This document shows, piece after piece, positions 1 through 10,690 of a DNA stretch of 64,000 nt. The notes under the pieces were generated by a model. It was not told the origin of the DNA. It searched no databases and saw nothing but the letters and a program-made list of their open reading frames with translations. The DNA is from Chrysogorgia sp. JL179-B06 (taxonomy: Eukaryota; Cnidaria; Anthozoa; Scleralcyonacea; Chrysogorgiidae), in assembly GCA_035772405.1 (NCBI GenBank), contig JAYKKM010000428.1, positions 5,620,501 to 5,684,500 on the forward strand. The letters run 5' to 3'. The position numbers and the translations under genes were made by a program. How positions within the stretch are numbered: position 1 is the stretch's first letter; the number at the start of each line of letters is the position of its first letter.

Positions 1-273
1 CCTGCGTGATCGACTCTAAATAAATCATACCCGTGACCTAATCTGTATACCGTAACTATATGTGTATTGTTTAGGTTATGTTGTTATATTTAGCGACCGC
101 AGTAATTGGCGAAAGTTGTTCAGCGGTTGCCCAACCTACTACATGTTATTGTTACAAAGCAAATAATTACTAAGAAATACTAAAATACATATGAGGCGAG
201 ACGTCCCACTTATTTCAAGGTGATTTGATGAGTGTAAAAATGAACTATAGAGTTCATACATTTTTATTTTTAG

Positions 274-330
274 ATTGATACTCTGAAGAACCAACTTCAA
301 GAGAAAGAAAAATTTATCGAACATTTGGAG
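274..330 (+). CDS. HOOK: HOOK exon (coiled coil)
   Basis: 19 codons between a polypyrimidine-AG acceptor (TTTTTAG) and a GTAGTA donor. It is in phase 0 with the next exon. I could not identify earlier exons in bases 1-270. Confidence 0.75.
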
Positions 331-3242
331 GTAGTATTTTTTAGTATTATTGGATGGGGTGGGTAGTGAATCGGGAAAATGGACAAGTCTTGCAAAACTT
401 AAAATCGTAATTTATTTAATAGCGTGATCATGAAAAGATGAAGCTTACTCGTGAACGAGAAGAAAAATTGATGGTAACAGCTTGGTATGAAATGGTAAGT
501 TTATTGGGCTCCTTTCCCGCGTTCAGGGCTTGTGGTTTTTAAGATCTGTGATGGATCCAGCTTGATCTGGTAGGGGGGGGGGGGTGTGCTGAGCGAGCGA
601 GGTAAGATCATGTATGCGGTGTGGGGCGCGACCGAGACAGGGTGGACACATGCGTCGCATCCCACTACAGCAAGGCACTAGTCTGTAGTCTACTGAAGAT
701 TGAAGACTTGCTTGCAATTTGAATTGTCTAACTATTGTACGTTACCATGCTATTATCTTATTTTGTCTCTATTTTATTTTTGTTTGACAATTGCCTTGCA
801 AGGCAATTGTCAAAGGCAATTGGCACCCCCCTGCACCTCCTTGGCCAAGGTCAGGGGGTGTGCACCCCTAAAATTTCATCTTCATGGAGTTTTCGCTATC
901 AAATTTATCGGATGTGATGTCACAAGAGGCATTCCAAACAAGTTTTCTTTTGTTACTTGCCACAAAAATGCCTCTTGTGACATCACATCCGATAACTTTA
1001 ACAGTAAAAAGTCCATGAAGATGAAATTTTCGAATGAGTAGGAAGACCAAAATATTACGAATATGTAAAATCCCCAAATGTGAGATATGTACTTTAAGGA
1101 CACGGTTTTTTTTTTTATGTTAGGGTTAGAGTTTGCATGAGGATTAAAGTTTTGGTTTATATGCTAAAGTTTTTTTAAAAAACAGCCTGCGCATTAAAAA
1201 CCAAAAACCCAACCTTGATACGGCTATGACGTAATTTCTGAAAGACGATACGTTGTATTTCTAAAGGGCGGTACTACAATCAATTTTAAAAGTCGTTGGG
1301 ACACCTGAGATTTTCTAACATATACTTGATCTACATCATCTATTTGACAATGGGGCTACTTTCCCTCCCTCCCCCTCCCTTTACAATGTTGTCTGGTGAA
1401 ACAAGTTATCATTTCGACGAAATTCGCTGTAGATATGGCATACAACATTGAACAGGGGCCCGGGGGAATCACAAAAAGGGGGAAATATGAGTCATAAATC
1501 TAGCGATTGTCCCAACACTTTTGAAAATGATTGTAGATGTCATCGATCCTAAACCAGGTGCGCCAACAATCAGTCATCCACGTGTCAGCGGTACATTGAA
1601 TTTCCGGTCGTTTTCAACGTGGGTCTTCTATATCAGACAGACATACTTGTATGATGATATATATCATAGAACTGCTAATCCCAAAACAACTTAGATTCTA
1701 ACCTTATTCCCCGCCTAATGAGTTTTCTAACCCCTGGCTGCATTTTGACGTATTAACCACATTTCGTTACGAAAAAGAAAGAAAAAATGTCTTAAACATA
1801 ACTCTAAGAAATGAACAGATCAACAGAAGACCCACGTTGAAAATGATCGGAAATTTAATGTACCGCTGACACGTGGATCACTGATTGTTGGCGCACCTGG
1901 TTTACGTACTACGTGCTGCGTAGGTAGTGTTAAAATACGAGAAAGGTTAGTCAACTTCCGAGATCGTGTATATGTATGATGAGATCTGACGTTTCGAGGG
2001 AAGGCCCTTCGTCAGAGAATATACTGCCTTCTAAATCCTGAGAGATTTTGAAGTACGAGACATTTCATACACATATCTAAAGACATTGGTACATTGGTGC
2101 CTCGAGCAAGTAGACACCTTTGGAACCGAAGAACAGTGTCCTCAGTGGTATTTCTAATGAACTTTAGTACTGTATATAAAATACTTTATTGCTCATTAGT
2201 TCTCTTGGCTCACCAATACAAGGTTGCTAGACTATATAGCTAGACTTCAACAACCGCCTCCACATGTCAGGGGTTTGGCTTTTATACTTAGCTATTAACT
2301 ATGTTAATTATGCGCATATGTTACAGTGTCCACTGACGGGGGTGTCGATTTACGAGAGTATCCTCTTACGGGAAATGTCCCCTGCACGTGAAATCCATCA
2401 GATAAGCTACTTTCTTGAGCTTTATATAACACGGGGACAAGTAACGGGAGACAGCCGGTACTTTGTCTCAATAAATTTACTTCAAGGCCATGTATTCGCA
2501 AAACAGACTTCCATGAAATGCTAACAAAATCGAATAACAAAATTAACTAAATAACAAAATTTTTCTGACATTTTACTTACTGTAATTATAAACTTCACTC
2601 GAGAACAGATTTGCATGTCGAGTTATTCATTTATAGACCCAGAGCGAGGGGAACTCGACGAAATATTACCCCGAGGGATGATATATCCCGAGGGGTAATA
2701 TTTCGACAAATTCCCCGAGCGGAGGGTCTATAAATGATATGTTATACCGAAACAATCTTGAATGCTGTCTTGAAACGTCTAGAAACGTCTTGAAACGTCT
2801 TGTTGTTCCTCCATTGTGTTATTTGGTTATTTGGCGCGAAAACCAAATAACACGCGCGTGTTATTTGGTTTTCGCGCGTGTTATTTGGTTTCGCGCGTGA
2901 TACTCGAGATGAATACCCCTCCACAGAGGGGTATTCACTATTATACCCCTCCGCGGAGGGGTATTCACTCTTATATCCCGCCACAGCGTGGAATTCGAGT
3001 TTAAATTGATTGGTCACGTGGTACAAATCTAGCTCTTTGATTGGACAATTTATAGTTGAGGTATAATATTTTCTTTTACTACCTATATTATTGTTATCTA
3101 TGTATAGGCAATGCAGCTTCATAAGAAAGCGGCAGAAGAGAGGCTGTCTGGTAGTTCAGCGATGTCGTTCCTAGCAAGACAACGACAAGCGTCAGGTCGA
3201 CGGATATTATCAACAAAGCCAGTATCAGGCTCGCCACGATAA
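274..3242 (+). CDS. HOOK: HOOK-family microtubule/dynein adaptor, 3' end (3 exons)
   Basis: Three exons at 274-330, 423-494 and 3108-3242 join in phase 0 and give the last 87 residues of a HOOK protein. In order they encode a coiled coil (IDTLKNQLQEKEKFIEHLE), a charged helix ending in LMVTAWYEM, and a terminal exon with LHKKAAEERL and SFLARQRQA. From family knowledge these last two motifs mark the HOOK C-terminus, the cargo/FTS-FHIP-binding end of an activating dynein adaptor. The N-terminal Hook domain and most of the coiled coil lie before the window. The stop is TAA at 3240-3242, and a possible AATAAA signal is at 3779-3784. The 2.6 kb last intron holds several foldback elements. HOOK1/2/3 paralogy cannot be assigned. 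Confidence 0.85.
423..494 (+). CDS. HOOK: HOOK exon (WYEM helix)
   Basis: 24 codons between acceptor TTTAATAG and donor GTAAGT. It encodes RDHEKMKLTREREEKLMVTA followed by WYEM, which matches the position of the conserved AWY helix of HOOK proteins. Confidence 0.85.
783..814. repeat. Perfect 32-bp palindrome
   Basis: Each 16-base arm reads TTTGACAATTGCCTTG, with no spacer, inside the HOOK last intron. It can extrude as a cruciform or form a perfect RNA hairpin. No parent element is evident. Confidence 0.85.
871..1101. repeat. Foldback repeat, family 1 (copy 1)
   Basis: Arms near 871-930 and 962-1035 are inverted copies (AAATTTCATCTTCATGGA and a run holding GATGTGATGTCACAAGAGGC). They are followed by a tail with AATATGTAAAATCCCCAAAT. 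Related sequence recurs at 24770-25000 and 62168-62275, so it is an interspersed non-autonomous element. It lies in the HOOK last intron. Confidence 0.75.
1552..1903. repeat. Foldback element with CCCTAA-type centre (a)
   Basis: Arms of about 77 bp at 1552-1628 and 1825-1903 are inverted and about 90% alike (GGTGCGCCAACAATCAGT at the left tip). The centre at 1679-1735 carries CCCAAAACAACTTAGATTCT and CCCCGCCTAATGAGTTTTCT. The same centre is found in four other foldbacks here whose arms differ. Confidence 0.8.
1982..2018 (-). ncRNA. Hammerhead-ribozyme-like core (motif 1)
   Basis: On the minus strand the order is CTGACGA (2015-2009), a short GGGC-CTTC-CCTC hairpin, GAAA (1995-1992), then CGTC. 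This is the hammerhead order CUGANGA-stem II-GAAA-NUH, with TCT/AGA possible in stem I. It has one extra A after CTGACGA and a stem III that is almost absent, so activity is doubtful. It sits in a repeat with AAAGGTTAGTCAACTTCCGA. Confidence 0.35.
2633..3075. repeat. Interspersed repeat, family 2 (copy 1)
   Basis: It opens with a hairpin around CGAAATATTACCCCGAGGGA and its inverse. It continues through ACCGAAACAATCTTGAATGC and ends near AATTTATAGTTGAGGTATAA. A second copy is at 60836-61223. This copy also holds short GC-rich direct repeats with ACCCCTCC(A/G)C(A/G)GAGGGGTAT between 2915 and 2990, and CGCGCGTGTTATTTGGTTTT repeats. It ends about 30 bases before the HOOK terminal exon. Confidence 0.75.
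3108..3242 (+). CDS. HOOK: HOOK terminal exon
   Basis: 44 codons plus TAA, with acceptor TGTATAG. It begins AMQLHKKAAEERL and contains SFLARQRQASGRR, the family's basic C-terminal signature. The tail after RR is unique to this sequence. Confidence 0.88.
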   Translation, partial: AMQLHKKAAEERLSGSSAMSFLARQRQASGRRILSTKPVSGSPR

Positions 3243-5234
3243 AGTAGGTTATAGTTTTGAACTTATTGTTTACTTGATAATTGCACCACCCCACATGATG
3301 CTTTAAATATTACCAAGCAACTTTTAACCCCAGTTTCCATTTCTCATCTGATCGTTAAAAAAACTTTCTGAAGTGAATTGTTTCCCAGCCACACGGAATA
3401 AGATGCATGTCGTCACGGTACGTGCTAGCCTGCGTGCACACGCTCTTTCCCAGGCCCATGGCTGGTTCGTTTATTTGGCATACGTATTTTTATCATTTTG
3501 ACCAAATTTTTCTTTGAATTTTAAACCGCATCCGCGCAACTACAAGCGCGGAGTATACCCTGGATTCATTTACACATGTTGCTGCAAAACCATTTATTTT
3601 ACATGTACAATTAGATATTCTAACACCAGTGTGGTTGGAATTCTGTATTTTCTTTAGTAAGTTGAGCGATGCTGTGAATAGCGAAATTACAGCTCGGCGT
3701 TTGGATTTTGTTGACTTTTTTTTAAAAACTCAGAACATTTTGACAGCCTTCGTGCTATGTTGTGTTTACAATTTGTTTAATAAAGCTCCACCTCTTTACC
3801 CGACATTAATGCTCCTTTCTTTTGTTTCCAGCGCAGATTACCCTTGAATCCATACACCGACGATAACTAATAGCTGTAAAATTGATGCATACTTCTCTAT
3901 AGGTATTATCTCTGGACCCATCTCTCCTCAACTATGGACTCGTCCCTTTATAGTCACATGGCAATGAGATTGTTTCATGTTCCTTGAATCCTGACCATGC
4001 AGTGGAAATTCGGTTTAATGTTGGTCTATAATTGAGACCGATTCATGATATTGTTACATATACCACCGTCAACGCAGAGTCAACGCAACCATATACTGTG
4101 ATATCTTAGCGATAACCTTACATTAATATTTTTAACATGTCTGCACGAGTTGGTGAAAGTGAAAACATCTCCAACTAGATCCTGCAGCAACTGCCCTTTT
4201 TACACTGCATATAAGACGACAAAAATGAACTCGTTCATCGACGAATTTTAAATATATTTTAGTTGACTCATGTGGCCCGATTCAAACGTCGAACTTTTCA
4301 TTTGCCAATTATCAAAATCCTTTGTTTAAGATCATTTGTATTAGGTTGGGCACATGAAAAGTTCGACGTTTATTTCGACAGTCTCTATTGTTTATAAATA
4401 GTAGTATACATGTATAGAATTGTGGACGAAAACAGGACGGTTTAGTTTTCACATTTTTTAGTTTCATATAAATTTTATTGCAAAGAAAAATCATTGATGT
4501 ACGTGAAATGGAGATTTCTATCCCGTTAGAGATCAATAGAGACCGAACCAACCATGATATATTATTTATTACTCGGGCTACCTGTGGTAGCACGACTCTA
4601 GGTTTCTGGTCGCGAAATGGCAATTATTGCATCATCCCATAGGGCTTTGCGAAACTGAGCATTATAAATATGCTAATCTTCACGCTGCTTTCTTTCTTTT
4701 TGATCAAGTTGTTCGAAGCCAAGTGTTCTTTCTTAGACAAGTTAACACATTCACAGACATTGGTTAGTAAGGTCGCTGGCAAGTATCGTTGTTTTATATC
4801 GCTCACAATGCTTACAACTGCACACACCGATCGCGGTAGCAGCCATGTTAATAGTAGCCCGAGTTAACGCCTACCCGGCGTCTTATTTACTTGGATAAAA
4901 AAGTCTTTCGCTCGGGGGGAGGGGGGGCTGGCAAGAAACAGGGGGGCATCAAATATTTTTCACAGATAGAGGGGGACAACTGAAAAAGTGTTGCTTTAGA
5001 CCCTCTCGTCACACAGATTTATAGTTTAATAACACTTCACCAATCCCACCCATGGTATAACAAAAAATAAAAATAATTATACAAATTACAAAACAGATGA
5101 ATGAATATAGAAATAAATGGACAGCTGGATAGTAGCACGGGGAAACCAAATTCTGATACTAAGGCAACTCTTAGTAAAAGTTTACAAATCCTCAGATAAA
5201 AATATCCGCACGAGGCTGGGAGAGAGATCGTAGT
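3243..5234. other. Intergenic, no gene seen
   Basis: I see no coding signal here. A small inverted repeat at 4286-4372 (ACGTCGAACTTTTCAT and its complement) looks like a short hairpin element. 4905-4955 is G-rich low complexity. Confidence 0.5.
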
Positions 5235-5477
5235 TTGTTGGTTTTGATTTGTGAAGACCGCGTTTTACTGAGCGGTTATGAAGTTTTGCAGCAGATCAGA
5301 CTTTTAGACAAAACTTTGAATTCTGTGATAGATCGTTTTTCGCGCACGAAATATCCACGCACGAAATATCCACGCAGAAACGCGCGTGCTGTGACGTCCA
5401 GCAAGAGCTTTTTAGTGTGCATAATTTGGTGACGAAACAATTGGAAAGTTATACGTATGCCAGTTCCTTAATGTAAC

Positions 5478-6368
5478 ATGGACATGATATTGTGCAGGTT
5501 AGAGTCCGTTGTACAGACTATTGACGAAATTCCTTTATCATCAGAACATGTTCAGTGTATCAAGAGCAAAGTTGCCTATATTTACGAACGACTATCAGAA
5601 AAATCAAATAAAAAGACATCGCAAATGTTTTACCATGCAATACTTCACGCAATAAGCGAGATTGAAGGTCTGCTTTTCTTGCCAGCGATCAACCACTTAG
5701 TCTTGCGTTACAAAGGAAATTATGATGAGAAAATATCAAATAAAAGTCCAACAGCAAAGAGTATTGTGAAACCTGTAGAACAGAAATTACATCCATTACA
5801 GTGCACTGGAACTGATCAACAGTTATTGGAAAAAAACGCTGTTTCTCCAGCTTCTAAAGACTTGTCAACATTGCGCAATATTGATGATGATGATGATGAG
5901 TATTGGGAAAGACGAAGAAAGAAAGCTCGCGAGGTCTTGGATGAAACAAGTTTACGTTTTTGTAAAAAGCTTAGCTGTAGGAGAGAAAGTCAACAACAAT
6001 CGTCTTCAATGGATAGTAACCTTGATAAAGAAAGGAACTTGGCCAAAGATCGTAGCCGTTCAACACGTAGAATCTCGTTTAAATTGCCTGAAAAACGCTG
6101 TGAAGAGAAATACGACCAGCAGTGTATTGACAAGTTTTGGGGAATTAATGACGATATCTGTGAACACGAGGATAACGTGGGACAACTTGGTCATACCATT
6201 TGTGTTATAAATTGTGAAAGTGAGCTGAAAAAACTGACAGCCTTTTTGAAAACAAAGCGGGGATTACGTTCATTTTATATTCAACAAAAACCAAAAGGGT
6301 TGGCGGGGAGTAAAGGGACATGGATTACACCACCCTATATACCACCTCTTGAAGTGAAGTATGGATAG
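5478..6368 (+). CDS. Uncharacterised single-exon protein, copy 1
   Basis: 296 codons. I do not recognise the family. An in-frame TAA lies 9 bases before the ATG, so the start is firm. Residues 1-80 are hydrophobic/helical (a possible small helical domain), 85-135 are low-complexity linker, there is a short Asp run followed by EYWERRRKKAREVL near 136-153, then a basic Ser/Arg-rich stretch, and a conserved-looking end with KGTWITPPYIPPLEVKYG. It is about 96% identical in protein to the copy at 17270. It ends three codons early because copy 2's TTG is TAG here (6366-6368), dropping LPE. Two small in-frame indels also differ (extra Asp, extra Arg). The homology extends into both flanks, so this is a DNA duplication and not a retrocopy. 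Confidence 0.65.
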   Translation: MDMILCRLESVVQTIDEIPLSSEHVQCIKSKVAYIYERLSEKSNKKTSQMFYHAILHAISEIEGLLFLPAINHLVLRYKGNYDEKISNKSPTAKSIVKPVEQKLHPLQCTGTDQQLLEKNAVSPASKDLSTLRNIDDDDDEYWERRRKKAREVLDETSLRFCKKLSCRRESQQQSSSMDSNLDKERNLAKDRSRSTRRISFKLPEKRCEEKYDQQCIDKFWGINDDICEHEDNVGQLGHTICVINCESELKKLTAFLKTKRGLRSFYIQQKPKGLAGSKGTWITPPYIPPLEVKYG

Positions 6369-6707
6369 CCAGAATAATTAATTAATGTAAAGTCATTTAT
6401 ACTCTTATAATTAATTATTCGTCTAAATTTATTAAACTGTTCATGTGCAGGTCTATGATATCGTCTTATAAGGCAAAAATCAACCTTAATTCGAAAAGTC
6501 TTGACTTAATTTACTTCTCTCGCAGAACCCTTGCAAGACAGTTAAACGAAGTATATTGTAGATTTTCAGCGTTGCAAGATTTTTGATCAGTCCGTTGTCA
6601 CTGATAAAGCATCCCAAACATCTGCGAGACATTAAGTTACGCTATGCAGTAAACTTGTCACGCAACGGCTGATTGTGTGATGTTGCAGTTGCACGAGTGT
6701 GTAGTGA

Positions 6708-6765
6708 TACCATTTGTGTTATAAATTGTGAAAGTGAGCTAAAAAAGATGACAGCCTTTTTGAAA
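6708..6765 (+). pseudogene. Third, fragmentary copy of the uncharacterised gene
   Basis: The stretch encodes TICVINCESELKKMTAFLKT and matches residues 233-252 of copy 1, down to the ACAGCC stretch that differs in copy 2. It ends at a stop and sits about 340 bases after copy 1, just past the point where copy 1 and copy 2 flanks stop matching. It is a local partial duplication. Confidence 0.75.
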
Positions 6766-7376
6766 ACCACGTAAATGCCAGTATTTATAATTTCAAGAGC
6801 TTTTTAAAGTAAGAGAGTTTATTGCAAATTTAAAAAATATTTTTCATTGCACATATACTTTAAGGTAAATATGGCTAGGCCATCTCTTTGTTAATTAAAT
6901 TCAGGTAAACACTAGTTTAGCATTTTGAGCAGATGGTTTACTAATTATATCTATTTATTCGAGTTCACAAACATATATACCTTAATTTGGCACGTAAAAC
7001 CAACACCAAAAAAACTCGACAAAGACAAAACCTAAAAGTGGAACCCGAAAATACAGAAAAACTAAGTGAAGGCCGATTGTTATTTTGTTCTCAGTTCTAT
7101 ACTAATCCAATACACAGCAGATGGAACAATTCGAGAGTCAGACTTCATAAAGATAAACTTTTGTTATTTATAAATATAGTTCTCAACGACAGGCAACATT
7201 TGTGAATTTATAGATCTTCGTGGATTGAAATGCTTAGTTTCTTTTTAAAAAAACAAAGTGAACTCTATTTAAGTGTACAAAACGGTATTTGTCGACGTAT
7301 ATTCTTTATAAAGGTAAATATAGACCTTTTAGCAGAGTATTTTTAACAGTTTCATTTAATAATGGGATATTATATT

Positions 7377-7570
7377 ACCAAAAAATAAGAGAACTTCAAT
7401 GTGTCGAAAAATACTTAAGTAAGAGTACTTACGTATATTCATGGTGACGTTTCGGTCGATGTGTCCTTCAGGTCAATGGAGAATGAAAGACACATCATCC
7501 AAAACGTCGTCCATGAATATACGTAAGTACTTAAGTATTTTCCGGCACGTTGAAGTTCTCTTATTTCTCC
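7377..7570. repeat. Foldback element with GAAACGTC tip
   Basis: Inverted arms: AATAAGAGAACTTCAA to ATATTCATGG on the left, CCATGAATATACGTAAGTAC to AAGTTCTCTTATT on the right. The loop region on the minus strand reads CTGAAGGACACATCGACC then GAAACGTC. This resembles the hammerhead-like cores elsewhere but breaks the core consensus (GGA for GA). Confidence 0.7.
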
Positions 7571-7624
7571 TTTTCATATTATATCCAGTTCTTTTAAAAA
7601 TTTAGCAGCTTTCATATTTATTCT

Positions 7625-7985
7625 TATTATATTGCTGGGGATTGAAGGAAATTCGGCAAGTGGCTATTTGAATGGCGTCAAAATATTCGGGGGAAATAAT
7701 TTCTCTATATAATCATAGTCTGCTCTTCTTTAAAGTGCCCATGACCCCAAATACGATATTAGTAATATAGATTCTACATGAAGTAAATAGTTGAATACCA
7801 AAATATTTTATGATTTGAGCTTTGCGTTGATGTTTTATAAAGGTTTATTTGTCCGAAATGCTAATGAGTCTAGTGAATTTCGTCGTCAATCCGATATAAT
7901 CTGTATGTCTGGAGAATGAGTATGTATCGAAAGGCGTTTTGGAAAATGTTTGGTAGGGCTGACAGTGAGAACTCATAAAGGGATA
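7625..7985 (+). pseudogene. Decayed second GPCR copy
   Basis: 7630-7735 matches the 5' flank of the GPCR pseudogene at 15563 (AAGTGGCTATTTGAATGGCG region). 7873-7980 matches its last about 110 bases, including the NPxxY region and the GACAGTGAGAACTCATAA end. Everything between is missing and is replaced by a repeat arm (7742-7862). Frames are broken. Confidence 0.75.
7742..7862 (+). repeat. Solo terminal arm of the 60 kb foldback element
   Basis: About 120 bases match the outer arm of the foldback at 60010-60790 (AATATAGATTCTACATGAAG is shared). Only one arm is present, placed where the body of the GPCR copy should be. Confidence 0.7.
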
Positions 7986-8547
7986 TATGATATATATCAT
8001 TCTACGACACAACGAATCAGAAACAAAGAATTTTGGGGACATGGTGTAACATCAGGACGATTTTGTATAAGACGTTAGCTTTTATTTGACCACCATGAGA
8101 TCTCCTCAAGTCGCACGGCTGTACGCTAAACTGTTCAATTACGTACATTTATTCTTTATGGATTATGATGAAATAAGGCGCCATTTTGTTTACAAAATTT
8201 GCAAGCAATCTTCCCGTGATGCTTCGCGGGCCTGCAGGCCACTGCCACCAAATTTTTGGTTTCCATTTTATTTCCCGAAATGAAAATTTGCACATCTGCT
8301 ATCAGAACGAAATTTGGTGCATGTAATTCATTCAGTTTTGTCTAGCACTTGCACGAGTAGAGCTTAAGTAACAATAGAAGAATCGGAACCAATCAAACTG
8401 CGAATATCAGTTGACGTGTCCGAGCTTAAACGAGTAATTTGATGTATCGATGGGCTTCGTTCGATAAATTAAAGTGGTTGAATTTTTTGTCTAAAATTAG
8501 ATGCTATACTATACTGTTACTATTCTTTGCTATAACCCCAGCATGAG

Positions 8548-8753
8548 TCATTGACTGGATAACATCAAGGGAATCGAGGTATATAATCTTCAGAATTTTG
8601 TCACTTAACGCTAACCCCAAAACAACTTAGATCCTAGCCCTAACCCCCCACCTAATGAGTTTTATAACCCTAACCTCCCGCCTTAAATGTCTTCCTAACC
8701 GTCACACCTCGATTCCCTTGGGGTGGATTCCCTTGATGTTATCCAGTCAATGT
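8548..8753. repeat. Foldback element with CCCTAA-type centre (b)
   Basis: Arms contain GACTGGATAACATCAAGGGA at 8551 and its inverse near 8728-8750; the right arm has an internal partial duplication. The centre at 8611-8700 holds CCCCAAAACAACTTAGATCC and CCTAATGAGTTTTATAACCC. It is one of five elements sharing this centre. Confidence 0.78.
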
Positions 8754-8824
8754 GACTGCTGACCAACAAGATTTCATGCTCATCCTCGCCCGCTGAAATT
8801 CAACGCCGCCATTTGTTTTCGTAT

Positions 8825-9010
8825 ATGACGTCATAAGTATGCCACATGGTACAGTTGACACAGAAAATTTGTAAATTGGCAGTTAGTACAACTAATTTCC
8901 TTAGAACGGCCAGCAACACAATATTTTCTTCCATGACCACGAAGCGAACCAGTTGAAGATGTAGCCCTTTTCTCTGTGTTTGCCACGTGTGCCATACTTA
9001 TGACGTCACA
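8825..9010. repeat. Short inverted-repeat element
   Basis: The ends TGACGTCATAAGTATGCCAC and GTGCCATACTTATGACGTCA are inverted repeats. The interior shows no reading frame of interest. This fits a small MITE whose tips carry a CRE-like TGACGTCA. Confidence 0.6.
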
Positions 9011-9849
9011 GCGTCCAATAAAGTGACCGAAAAATTTCGCATCAGTGGCACATTTCTCTATTTCAACCGTTAATAAAATCACTTCTGTTCAACCGTCGAA
9101 AAAGGGACAAGCGAGAAGGGTTGTTTCGAATATTTCGCGTAATGTTACTTTTTTATCTGAAAATAGATGGAATGAAAATATCTTGGACTTTAGAGTCCTA
9201 ACTATCTTTTAAATATTAATTATAATATTATTTAAGATTATATTATTTCATTATTATAATAATATTAATTCGCATTTGCAATCACGCATGGCCAAAAATG
9301 GCCTAACTCCTGACAAAGTTGGAGTAGAACTACTAAAGTGACTCGCCAATATCTTGTCTCGCTGAAGTGTTTTTTTCTCTGTGCGATTTCCAGCCAGAAG
9401 TTCTCGAAACTTAGCCTTGAAATTATACTCTTTGCAACTAACAGTTGTCGGATGTTAAAAAACCATTTTAACTCACTTATCTTCCCCCGTGTCACTGCAT
9501 TTTCGACATCAGATGTTTACCTAAAATACATCTTGATAATTGGTTTGACATTTTGAAGAAATATATCGCATCTGCTCGTCTAATAACCATTATACTTATT
9601 TATGTAAATTCATTTCTTGCTTGAGTGCTGTAGCAGGAACACCATTTGAAAAAAATTGAAAAAAGCAAGCGGCTGAAAATAGTAACATTTTTAGAAGAAG
9701 AAAAGGTAAGGAAAGAGTTGTAAGAAATGTCATTATCTTAATGTCTTGACGTTCAAGTCTCAAAAATAAAAATAAATCAACAGGAATAGAATGTTAACGT
9801 TACAAGACAGAAATTAATGCATGTTTGAGCCGTCGTATGTCGACACTTT

Positions 9850-10400
9850 CGCCACGTGGTGTTTCTTTCCTCTTTCTGTTCTTGTCCTGCAACTTTCGTA
9901 CACGTAGGCTAGCCGTTCGAACTACCGTACACAATTGGTGTACAGTGTATTCGATGGCGGTAGAAGATAGAAGGACGGAAATTAAGGTTCCTGTTTTTAA
10001 TGTCCGAATTTCGCAGCGCTTTAAATTGGCGTTCAGTGAATCTTTTTACCGTTGTTCAACAGCTAGTTCACCGAACAGAGATTTTGGTATTAGGTCGTCA
10101 CTCGTCGCTCATTCTTTCCCAACGAAGTTGGCTTGGTACCAAGTATGGTTCGAGCCCCGTCTAGTTTATATCGGAAGAGTATATCTTGGTGTTCGCCGGT
10201 ATTTTGTCTGGCCATCGCACGTTCAGGATACGTCGCAGACAGCGCATGTGGAAGCTGCCCAGTTTTTGTAGGTTATGGCGGTAGAAGGTCCAAGATTCGC
10301 ATCCATAGGTTAGTGCGGGCAAGATAACGGATAACCGATCAATACACGTCGATTTTTGTAGCGTGACTGTGTTACGTCGTGCGTTGTGCTGCGCTGGCTT
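9850..10400 (-). pseudogene. Non-LTR retrotransposon RT C-terminal remnant
   Basis: Read on the minus strand, 10330-10180 encodes a run with LPALTYGCESWTFYRHNLQK and FHMRCLRRILNVRWPDKIP, the familiar end of LINE reverse transcriptases. Weaker matches follow (LIPKSLFGELAVEQR, then NLKRCEIRT) with frame changes and stops. It is decayed and truncated at both ends. The long plus-strand open frame over it is a shadow. Confidence 0.75.
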
Positions 10401-10459
10401 TGCTACCGTCGTTGCTGAATATTCTCATGTGTCCGGCAAAGTTGGGTAGGTATCACACT

Positions 10460-10690
10460 GTTATTTTCAAGGAGTTTAAATAACACCCCTGTTAGCCCAT
10501 TTAGGTGGAGTTAAAAAATAACTCCACTACTATTGGGAGTTCAAATAACTCCGAATAGTGGAGTTATTTTTTTTTGAGAGTTAAAATAACTCTCCTGTTA
10601 CCCCATTTAGGTGGAGTTAAAAAATAACTCCACTATTGGGAGTTAAAGTAACTCCCAATAGTGGAGTTATTTTTTATTATAACTCCTTGC
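10460..10690. repeat. GGAGTTA/TAACTCC palindromic modules, block 1
   Basis: Several short inverted repeats of the form GGAGTTAAAAAATAACTCC and ATAGTGGAGTTATTTTTT alternate with TTACCCCATTTAGGTGGAGT. The half-site GGAGTTA and its complement TAACTCC recur many times. A related block is at 11470-11640. Confidence 0.7.

Noticed and set aside
7455..7490. A sixth hammerhead core (CTGAAGGA ... GAAACGTC, minus strand)
   Set aside because: The core reads CUGAAGGA in place of CUGANGA and stem I does not pair; kept only as a note in the foldback entry.
9825..10271. A 148-codon plus-strand frame
   Set aside because: The coding signal is on the other strand (LINE RT tail); this is its shadow.
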